A DNA stretch of 64,000 nt, from contig NC_092016.1 of assembly GCF_042242105.1 (NCBI RefSeq), positions 14,584,501 through 14,648,500 of the forward strand. Reading direction: 5' to 3'. The translations under genes and the position numbers were made by a program. Below are positions 54,904 through 64,000 of this stretch, piece by piece. Numbering within the stretch: position 1 is the first letter of the stretch; each line of letters opens with the position of its first letter. The notes under the pieces were generated by a model. That model did no database searches, had not been told where the DNA came from, and saw nothing but the letters and a program-made list of their open reading frames with translations. Origin of the DNA: Pempheris klunzingeri (lineage: Eukaryota; Chordata; Actinopteri; Acropomatiformes; Pempheridae).

Positions 54904-56015
54904 ATCCCAGAGAGTTTTCCAATAATCAGCAGGTTACCTGTTTATGATGTAGAATGACTCAGTATTTCTTTGTTCCCGTTTAGTTGTTTATTTTTAACCA
55001 TATAATATGTTTATTATTGAAAAAAGCACATTCATTCAGACTTACGAGTTTGTTTTTTTGTTTTCAAAGGCTCCATACTTGTCTTATACAGTTTATGGTT
55101 TACAATGTGTGTCCACACTTATGCACACAAAATGAAAAATCACACACAGATAAAACAAATCCAAATCAGCTGTCATTGATAATTTTTGATGTCTAGCATT
55201 GACCCCATTATAAGGCAGGATCTGGCTGGTGATGTCCCCTTATCAAATGTTCTGGTTCAGTGTGTCACATGAAATAAACACACACAGACTTTTACAGATT
55301 AGTTGTGACTGATTAGGGGGAAATCTGTCCTGTTTGTTGGAGCTGAGGTAAACTTGACCAAAGTGCTCAATACAAGCCTTGGTTCATGACCCATAGATTT
55401 ATTGACTCCTGAAAGTCATAGCAACCAGTTCACTGCAGGCCACCAGGTGTCCTCACACACACTGGACTCGACGTGTGAACAAAAGTTCTTTATAATATCT
55501 GCTTCAATGCATAGTATTGGACTTTGTGTAGGATTTGTTAAGCTGTCAGACACTACTGTGGTGTTAACTCTCACACCAGACAAATGGTCTGAGATTCCCT
55601 CAAATCTTCCCCTCGCTTTACTCTTGTTTAACTCTCATGTGTGTCAAGGGGTGGTGGAGAATCCTCCAACCCTGAAATCTGATTGGCCACCTTAGAAGCT
55701 GCCCTCAAGTCCCAATTTATTGCAGATTGTGGTCAAGTTAGAATCACAACAAGATTCAAGGTTCAAAGTCCATTTTCGGCAAATAAATGGACTGTTCATG
55801 ACTCAGGTCTGGACTAATCATTTGTACCTAAGAGCAAAGTCTACATAAGGGGAAAGCTGGTGAATGCCACAAATTGAGTGAAATTAAATCACTACTCAAC
55901 AAATCTGTTCCTATGAATGGTTCTTGCATGAGAGCCAATGTGACAAGTTAATTTAATTCTTTATTCTGTTGTTACAAGGTTGAAATGTCTCTTACTAGCT
56001 GCCCTTGACCTGTAG

Positions 56016-56279
56016 GAGGGGATGTCAGTGACTCAGAGGTAGAGCAGGTCGTTCATCACCTGAATGGCGGTTCGACCCCTGGCCGCATGTCAAAGTGTCC
56101 TTGGGCACAGCACTAAACCCCAAATTGCTCGAGTATGTGAACGTGTGAATGTTCCCTCCTAAGCTCCCTGCTTATTACAGCCTCCAAACCACTGTGTGAA
56201 TGGGTGAATGCAGTGTTAAATGGTTTTGAGTAGTTGAAAAGACTAGAAAGGTGCTATATAAAAGTATAGTCCATTTACC
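56016..56279 (+). mobile_element. tRNA-derived SINE, second copy
   Basis: Same build as the SINE at 47445 but more diverged: GACTCAGAGGTAGAGCAGG (A box), GGCGGTTCGACCCC (B box), AAAGTGTCCTTGGGCA, and the tail TTTTGAGTAGTTGAAAAGAC, GGTGCTATATAA, CCATTTACC. Confidence 0.85.
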
Positions 56280-56660
56280 TGTTAGGGAGCGAGCGCTGCT
56301 CCTTTAGGAAAACCCCCACAGTGTTTTGGAAAAAATGTCTTGTACTTTGGAACTGTGAGCACTGTCACTGTAAATTAGATATACTAAGATAGTTGTGTTT
56401 CGTTTTGCATTGTTTGTTGTGTTTCCCTCATTACAGAAGAGATTACATTGACTTCCATTAATTTCCATGAGGCCCTAACTATCTTACCCATAACCACTAC
56501 TTGCCTAACCCTTACCCTTACCTAAACCTAACTATATCCTAACCTTAAGCCAAGTCTAAAATATAATGATTTACCATATGGGGATATTTTGTCCAAAAAA
56601 GGAAAATAAATCACCCACAACGTGACTGAGTAACAGATTTATTTCCCCACAATATGAGTA

Positions 56661-56662
<2 letters not shown>

Positions 56663-56692
<30 letters not shown>
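56663..56692. repeat. (CA)n microsatellite
   Basis: About 15 CA units following a CTAACC-rich block. Confidence 0.95.
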
Positions 56693-56693
<1 letters not shown>

Positions 56694-59163
56694 TATGTAA
56701 TGTCATAGTGATCTTGACAAATGATGTGCCTTTACTATCAAGGGTCTTCTAATATGATTGTGTGTGTGTGAGTGTGTGTGTTAGCCCAGATTAATAATCG
56801 CTATCACTAACGTGGCAACAAGTTTCTAATCATGGCATTAGCATTACGGAGGTCACACTCACACCTCAGACTGCTAAGAGTTAGATAAAATACACGTGAA
56901 GGTTTGACTGGAGTTTTATTACACAACACTGCGATTATAAAAACAATTTATTAGATGAAAGCAACACAGATGCTTTACAAAAGGGCACTTGTACCTTGAA
57001 GGGGCGCTCACATAAACATGAAGGTTTAGCAAAATGGTCTCATTAGTTTTAAGTTAAATAACACATCTTTTAAAATTCAAGTCATACTGAATGTAAAGAA
57101 CAATAAAGTGCTTTCATGCATTCCTATTAATGTTTGACCTGTAAGATCAACTACTGAAACTTGAGTTATGTTGAACTGACACACACAGCAGAAGCTTCAA
57201 ATAACACTTTAATAGTTAACATCTACCGTGATGCTTAATTTGGATAGTTGAAAGGCAAAACAGTATAAGGCCTTCTGAATGATTAATCCAAGGCTAAAAA
57301 ACAGACTTTATAGTGATAAAAATCATGCATGGTAGATTTACAGGTTACAGGTATAAAGCACTCTACAGTGTCGTTGTCCTCTTTCTGGTTCACTTGTTTT
57401 AGAGACAAGCTTTCTGTTACAAAGCCTGCAGACAGTTCATGGATTAGGGTTAGTGGTTATTTTGACTAATTGTGTGTACCGTGGGGTTTTGGATGAAGGG
57501 TTAACTGGGTTGGACTGGAGACTATTCTTGGTTTCTGTCTGCACTGAGGTAAAGCTACTTGTTCACAGAGGCAGATGAAGGCGCTTTTGAGAGACGGGGT
57601 GGATTAGCTTTGAGCTCAGGTAAATTCAGATCAGCAGGATCACCACTGATGACGATAGCAGACATTAGTCAGTTAGGCCAATTGGACAGAAGCTTCCCTG
57701 GTTCACAGTTTTCCTGGTTTACATACATATTGTCTTACTATCGTATAAATGCCAAAACACTCTTGCTCACAGCAGCAAAGTGGCCAATGCTGTGGTCTTC
57801 CACAGGTCCTCCAGGAATCTACACTTCTGTAAAACTCGAGGCCATCATGTTTGAAGGTAGAAATTCTGGTTTATTACAACAGATTTTGTAGTTTCGATTA
57901 TTGTCTCCAAAGGTTATGGTAATGATATGATTGTATTCACCAGAATAATTGCTTCAAACTGGGAACACGATTGCATCACTACATCACAGTCTGATTGGAG
58001 CAAGAAACTGCATGTTACCTCTCAGTCAAATGATCGAACGAGCCAAAAGTTTGGCCAGATTATCTGAAACCATATTATTTGAATGTGAAGCCAAACATGA
58101 GCACGCCTGAAATGTTGGTGAAAATAAGGTGAACAAAGAAGTTAGCCTGTGGGGAGAGTCTTTTAGTTCGGTTTTTGGTCAGCCCCTGAGGGACAAGTCT
58201 GGCTATCTAGCGCTCAAATGATATATTTTCACTGTGTCTGTCTTCTGTTGGTGCTGAGCAGCTAACGTACAGGCAGATGTCAGAGCCGTTGGACCTAAAA
58301 CAAGCTGCCTGCTGTTTTCCAAAAACAGTGCTATGAGAGAACCAGAACAGTAAAGTTGGTGGACTCAACTATGAGATGAAGCTCAGGGGAGCTGCAGATT
58401 CAGGAGACCTTTTTTTTTTTTTTTTTGCATTGAATGCATTCTAATCACAGTGACACAGCACTGCTTTACGAAAATGAAAAGAGATGAAGGTATAAGAAAC
58501 GCAACAGGTTGATCAAGTTTTACTGCCTATTTCACTTTGTTGTGAAACGTATTTTTCAGGGACAGGTGCGTTACGTGCTACATCACTGATTACCTGATTT
58601 TTGATGACCGCTTCACTAAAAGTAGCTTGCGGTGGTCTCCATCCAGTTTCTTTAGTGAAACTGGGGTTTATATTGCTTATATTTTTTTGCACAGACTGAC
58701 TTCTGTTTAGCAATGTTGCCCAGATCTCAGCAAGTAAATTGATGAGCACAATGTTATTGAGAATGACATTCAAAATTACAAATTTTGAAAAAAAGTTGTA
58801 ATAAACCATAATTATCTTTTTAGCTATAAAATCAGATGATGTATTGAGCACCAACCCTGTCTCCTTGAAATAAAATCTAATTTGAGTTTTTAACAAAACC
58901 ACCATCTTTCCCTTACCAGAGACGTGAGTCTGCATGCACGTGAACCCAAACTCTGGTGTCAAAGTATTGCGATTTTTATGCCAAATATTCACCCTGACCA
59001 CCTGCCTGTGACTCAGAAGCATGTAGTGTTTCATTTATTCAAAAGACGCGGCCTCTAAACAGCCAGTGATGGCATTTTTCATCACAAGACGATTGGGAAA
59101 ACAATTAAGTATTGCATAAACGTAATTTCTAGGAGGCAGGGTTGAAAGGACTGACATCAAAGA

Positions 59164-59169
59164 TTTATT
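59164..59169 (-). terminator. adm2: candidate poly(A) signal of adm2
   Basis: TTTATT on the plus strand is AATAAA on the minus strand, 67 bases past the adm2 stop codon. Confidence 0.5.
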
Positions 59170-59235
59170 TTTGGCCCTAATGGTGTCATTGATGCAACTT
59201 GCTATAAGGCGTTTGTCTATAAAGGCGTCATGGTC

Positions 59236-59644
59236 TTAACCGTAGCTGTGAGGACTGCGAGGGTTAATGGGGGACGAATCTTCCCTCCCGCTCTGTCCAA
59301 TCAGCTGATAGAGTCGGTGGCTGAGGTTCTGAACCTGGCAGGTGCCTAGGACACACCCCACCCTCATCAGATGGCTGTGGCCTCTCCCGCCGCCACTGTT
59401 GGCATGACGACGACCCCGTGACCCACGCTGCCAGACGGGCGCTTCCGGTAGCACATTGTCAGTTTGGTCAAGCAACGGGTCAGACATCCTGACTGGGGCC
59501 TCTTTGTGCAGCAGGGCCCTCCAGATGATCCGTCTGTCTCCCTGGGTGATATGGTTGTCAGAGTTAAAAGAGAGATCAGACGCAGTGGGCATGATGGTGG
59601 TATAAGAAGACTTTGGATATTTAGAGGTTCTGGGTGAAGTCAGC
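59236..59644 (-). CDS. adm2: adrenomedullin 2 / intermedin, hormone-bearing exon
   Basis: Secreted peptide of the calcitonin/CGRP family acting through CALCRL/RAMP receptors on vessels and heart. The exon begins at 59644 after acceptor TATCACAG, is entered in phase 2, and ends at a stop directly after Gly. It encodes 135 residues of propeptide and hormone. The hormone is unmistakable: RVGCVLGTCQVQNLSHRL, with the six-residue disulfide ring CVLGTC, and the end SPHSYG-stop, where Gly donates the amide to Tyr. A dibasic-type cleavage site RGRR lies 18 residues before the first ring cysteine. The conserved propeptide stretch IIWRALLHKEAPV is also present. The signal peptide must be in an upstream exon; a weak candidate is at 61553-61593. 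The gene is co-oriented with miox as in human. Confidence 0.93.
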
Positions 59645-59709
59645 CTGTGATACAGAGAAACAGAAGGAGAAAGAGACAGAAGATGATTAGATGCAATGCA
59701 AAAGCAGTA

Positions 59710-59710
59710 C

Positions 59711-59744
<34 letters not shown>
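59710..59744. repeat. (CA)n microsatellite in adm2 intron
   Basis: About 16 CA units just upstream of the adm2 hormone exon acceptor on the minus strand, where it reads TG. Confidence 0.95.
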
Positions 59745-59745
<1 letters not shown>

Positions 59746-60622
59746 CCTGTTCACACATGATGCTCGGCAGTCATCTGCACGTCGCCTGCTTGGGTTTCTG
59801 AGTGAAACTGAATCACTACAGTGAGAAGAAATGCCTCACAGAAAGTCAGGCTTGTACTGCAGGAATGTCCACTGTGCTCAAGCTCTCTTCTTTTTTTGAA
59901 GCAATGAAACAGAGAAAGAGTGGATTGAGAGAGAAAGTGAGAAGGACAGATAGAGGGAGAGATAGACAGACGGCAGTGAACAGGTGGGAGTCTACCTCCG
60001 TAGCTTGCTTATCCTGCCTCACTATCTCTGTATCTGATGGTGTGTGTGTGTGTGTGTGTGTGATTGATTATAGTAGTTTGCATTTTAGTGCCGGTACCTT
60101 TTTTGGGATAAACATATCTACAGAAAGCTGGTGGTGTCACCCAAGGCGGTCTGTTTTAACACTTCGAAATAACTGAATGGAAACATCTGATTATATGACG
60201 TGAATCCAGCAAACTTTCTAGGTCTATGTTAAGCTGTGAAAGACCATCGTGGTCTAGCAAACGTAACTTTGTTACATTAAATCAATTGTTTTGTGTCCTC
60301 ATATGCATCTGTGTTTAGTTTTTTTCATATTTTAAAGTCTATCTTAAAACAATATTGATTGTTAGACTGAGCAGTTATAGAATGAACTGTTTTCGTCTGA
60401 GATGCTGGTGTACGCAACATCTATTGGTTCTGAATATATTGTATAAAGAACCTTTTAGCTGAAAGAAAAATTAGTACCAATGTGTAGTTGGTGAAGTTCA
60501 TATGTTGCTAATTGAATTTATGCTAACAGGGAACACTAATGAGCAAAGGCCTCATTTAAAATGTAACCCAATTGAAAAGCATATAAAAGCAAAGCAGTGA
60601 CAACTTTTGAAGGCAAATCATA

Positions 60623-60626
<4 letters not shown>

Positions 60627-60673
<47 letters not shown>
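60627..60673. repeat. (TG)n microsatellite
   Basis: About 23 GT units. Confidence 0.95.
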
Positions 60674-60676
<3 letters not shown>

Positions 60677-61552
60677 CGATCACTCATCCACTTTAACAGT
60701 GAAAGCTTTTCAACTTTTACAGAGATTCAATACTCTACAAAAACAGAGGTGAATGGAAAAAAAAAACAACTTCAAATCATCCATAGAAACTTCTTCAGTT
60801 TGATCAAGTTACGCTTTCAAGGTCAAAAAACTTCAAAATTAAGCGCGAACCAGGACTTTGTTGACACTAATTATACATTCTGTTGACCTCTGCTGATGTA
60901 CTGGAATCCGTGGCACCGTTTTTTATTTGTACACATTAAATACACAACATTTATAACTTCCAAAAAAAAAAAACAGCTTTGGACATAGCTAGGTGAACCC
61001 ATTCCTCTTTTCTCTGATCATAACACTCACAGGATCTTTAAAGACTCCTATGTTGTGTCACTACCTCCCTGAGTGAGGATTGAGGATCCTACTGAGAGGC
61101 ACCCCTCATGGGTTTTGAGTCCCGTAAATGCATGCATCTCTACAAATTATGTATGTATCTATGTATGTATTGAACATAGTAAGATAAGATTAACGTTGAT
61201 CGTGTCATCTGACTGTGGGCACATAAAACAATCATTTCTCCTAAAATGTCAAAGTGATACTACGCATGAAACAACTGAGTGCTGCTTACTCATCTTCACG
61301 TGGACCTTCAAAACACAGTTAAAGAGTGATGATCTGTTTCTTTCACACATCTTTTAGTCAATAATTGAAATTTTAGGCCAACAGTCTAAAATGCCCACTA
61401 GTGGCCCCTTAAGGTTGATCTCGGCCATGATCCAGACCAAAGTGGTTTAAACTAACCGAGTCATCAATCAACTGACTGCTCCATCAACAACGCAGCTAAA
61501 AAAATAATATTGCCAGTTAATCACCAACAGTATCTGAGCTGACAACTCTTAC

Positions 61553-61593
61553 GACAGAGGCAGAACAAGAAAGTGACAGCCACAGAGCACCAT
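61553..61593 (-). other. adm2: tentative adm2 signal-peptide exon
   Basis: ATG followed by 41 open bases encoding a short hydrophobic run (MVLCGCHFLVLPLS) and a donor GTAAGAG. It leaves in phase 2, as the hormone exon requires. Against it: no purine at -3 and a short hydrophobic core for a signal peptide. The true exon could lie beyond the right edge. Confidence 0.25.
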
Positions 61594-62393
61594 GTAGATG
61601 GTGGTAAGAGGCTCCTACACCACCACTCATCCTGAGTGTGTTTTAAGTACTTTCTTTCTCACCTCGCTGCTGTCTGCTCTTACTTTTTTCACACTTCGTC
61701 ACAATACCTTTTTTCTTTTGCATTCATCCCCACGCTTTCTCAAACGTCTCAGAGTTTAGCCGCTACGGAAAGCCGGTCTCTTTGGCCATGTGACCAGTCA
61801 TATTGCAAATTACAATTATGCAATACTTTGTATAGATCATGTAAAGTAGCAGTGGACAAAGAGCACTCTGTGCTCTACAGCTTTCACCCAGTTTTACAAC
61901 AAGTTTACATCATTCAACAATTTTAGCAAAAAGTTAGCAAAATCATTATGAACTAGTAAATCAAAGTATTCATATTATTAAAAATTATTGTTATACACCA
62001 CTGGGAAGTACTGTAATATAATGTGAAGAGTCTGCAGTGGCATTTGGATGGAAACATCCAGTATCTATCTATATGATTCAGGCCCTTTGCTAATCAACAA
62101 GTTTAATAATTTTCTGCTAATAATGTTTTTCTACTGCTTGGCTGACTTGTAGCTACCTTACTAGAAAATCCCTTTGTATGTGTGTTTGTGTGCACACACC
62201 AACACCACCTCATTCACAAGTGGTGGCTATTCATGAGGTGAGAAAGAGAGAATAAAGGTACAGGAGCGAGATAATGTTTTTGTTTGTTTAGTGTGAGAAG
62301 TGGGCCAGAATAACATATGATCTTTATCCTGTAACTAATCCTGACTGGTATTCTGATCACTCCTCTGGCCGGACACCTTGGGCTCTCACTGCC

Positions 62394-62394
<1 letters not shown>

Positions 62395-62458
<64 letters not shown>

Positions 62459-62735
62459 TTGTACTTCTATCTTTGTGTGGACCTTCACTGACATAATGCA
62501 ATCCAAAGCCCCTTACCCTAACCATCACAACTAAATGCCTAATCCTAACCCTTAACCTAACCTTAACGTAAAACTAATTCTAACCTTAACCTTAAAACCA
62601 AGTCTTAACCTTAAAACAGCCCTTTGAAGTTGTGAGGACCAGCCACAAAAAAACAACACCAACAATGTCCTCACTTTGTTTGTAAAATGTTCTGGTCCTC
62701 ACTATGCACAGGAACACACACACACACACACACAA
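62395..62735. repeat. CA microsatellite plus CTAACC-rich dispersed fish repeat
   Basis: A (CA)n run of about 30 units (62395-62456) is followed by ACTTGTACTTCTATCTTTGT, a block of CTAACC/CTTAACC units (62505-62605), GAAGTTGTGAGGACCAGCC, ATGCACAGGAAC and a second CA run. The whole unit is a dispersed element seen in many teleosts and is not a telomere. Confidence 0.65.
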
Positions 62736-64000
62736 AATCATTCACTCACCCACTCCGACTCACCGACTCATTATTGTGTATTATACCAGAGGCGTGAGAT
62801 TGCTGTTCGCTTTGAATTGTTTTTAATCAGTGCTGAATCTGGTAGTTCTGGACAAAAGTCACACAGGAACGTACACACAGGCAAACACACACATTCACAT
62901 AGTGTTTGTTAGTTGGGCATTAAAGGGCACACACGTGCAAGTGACATGTGACTGCCTGGTTACAAGATTTACCAACACAAAAACAAGCACATGTATTTGG
63001 AAAATACAATGCATGCTCTACAAGTGCATGCTCAGGTGCACGTTTCCACTTTCTTTATCTCTCTCTTACACACAAAGACACACTCAAACACAGACGTGGC
63101 TAAAAGGCCACCTGTGGTGAGGTTTAAAACACAGTTGTCTCTGGAGGAAAAGGCAAGGAAATGTAGGCCACTGAAGTGCTCGCCAGTGTAACACAACCAA
63201 TACTGGTAGAAGAGAAAATATCTGCACCAGCATACAGCAATGAAAAACTAAAAGAAAAGTGTATGTCTGAGTCAAAGGTATAGCACTTAAGTGACACAGC
63301 ACGAGTGTCTGTGAGGTGTACCTCATACAGTGCTGCTTGCTCTGATTGCTGGCATCGTGCTAGCTAACATTGATTTTTAGGGGGTAAAGCATTTACCATT
63401 GCTGTATTGGGCATTCTACTGACGAAAGCAGTGCACATTATGTACTCCATACTGCACACATAGAAACCTAATTATAAATATATGAAAACAATATATACTT
63501 AATGTGTATACCAATGTATTCTTATATTTCAATAAGTATATGTGTAATGTACACTTACATCTACGTACAATTGTCACTCCAGTTATGTAACACCTATGCG
63601 ATTCAAAAATGACAAATTCCAGTGTAGCTGCAGGCAGTACAATATCTGAATATGATTTTACATTAGCAATACACGCACAATCAGTGGCCAGCTAGAGCTT
63701 AACTAAATGACCATGGAAATAACTAGAGTCTGCACAGGACATGCTACATTTTAGCCAAATCAGTATGAACCACTAGCATAGTGTACAGTTTTGAATACAA
63801 GCCATGTTCGCCGTCTTAATTGTACAACTGTAAAACAATGTGCGACTGAGTCATAAGTTTTGCAGGTATTTGGTCAACCTTACCTCTAACTCATAATTAC
63901 TGCTCAGTCAGCACAGAGGGTATGTTTTGGGCTTAGCGCACTAAATGACAGTCTATCATGGTACATATATTTGAGAGTTGCAGCTTTCTCTCTGCACAGA

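Larger units (their letters stand above)
54902..59163. other. intergenic region between adm2 and miox
   Basis: No conserved exon was found. It holds a SINE (56016-56279), a CTAACC-rich block (56480-56560) and a CA repeat (56663-56692). A 173-codon minus-strand open frame at 58513-59034 matches no family I know and shows no splice or codon signature of a gene. Confidence 0.5.
59760..64000. other. adm2 upstream/intronic region to window edge
   Basis: Apart from the tentative exon at 61553-61593 and the repeats listed, I see no coding exon. Open frames here are short or made of CA/TG repeats. Confidence 0.4.

Noticed and set aside
57559..57891. 110-codon plus-strand open frame between adm2 and miox
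   Set aside because: No family resemblance, no splice context and no codon bias visible.
59645..59754. ATG at 59754 as the adm2 start
   Set aside because: The reading crosses a CA repeat and a clear acceptor at 59645-59646. The added residues are Cys/Val repeat translation and not a signal peptide.
62505..62605. Interstitial telomere from CTAACC units
   Set aside because: Units are irregular and embedded in a known dispersed fish repeat, so this is not a telomeric array.

Overview
The window is vertebrate nuclear DNA from a ray-finned (teleost) fish. The evidence is spliced genes with GT/AG introns, long CA/TG microsatellites, a Tc1-type transposon, tRNA-derived SINEs and other repeats of fish type, and six protein-coding genes that align residue by residue with known vertebrate families. 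I cannot name the species. A percomorph-like fish is a guess from the repeat types. No viral, bacterial or CRISPR sequence was seen.

Layout. 1-8731 (+): 3' part of b4galnt3 (LacdiNAc-forming N-acetylgalactosaminyltransferase), cut by the left edge inside its PA14 region. 12282-14236 (-): a complete slow/cardiac-type troponin I gene of eight coding exons, one of which I predict to be only 4 nt long. 18146-40316 (+): complete c2cd5 (CDP138) with about 24 core exons and at least eight frame-compatible optional exons. Its introns hold a Tc1 element with a broken transposase, a LINE fragment and several TG repeats placed at 3' splice sites. 42583-50668 (+): complete lmf2 in 14 exons. 51532-54623 (-): complete miox in 10 exons. 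59236-59644 (-): the hormone-bearing exon of adm2 (intermedin); its signal-peptide exon is only tentatively placed.

The lmf2, miox, adm2 order and orientation (lmf2 converging on miox, adm2 upstream of miox on the same strand) is the arrangement known from human 22q13.3. b4galnt3 and c2cd5 belong to human 12p. The window therefore joins blocks that are separate in mammals. The genes do not form a pathway: they act in Golgi glycosylation, muscle contraction, insulin-driven vesicle fusion, ER lipase maturation, inositol breakdown and peptide-hormone signalling.

I found no wholly new biological system. The most unusual signals are splicing architecture: two c2cd5 exons that reading frame makes mutually exclusive, TG repeats abutting several c2cd5 acceptors, a set of symmetric cassette exons and microexons, and the 4-nt troponin I exon. 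Exon boundaries were read by hand from splice sites, frame and family similarity, and transcripts would be the test.
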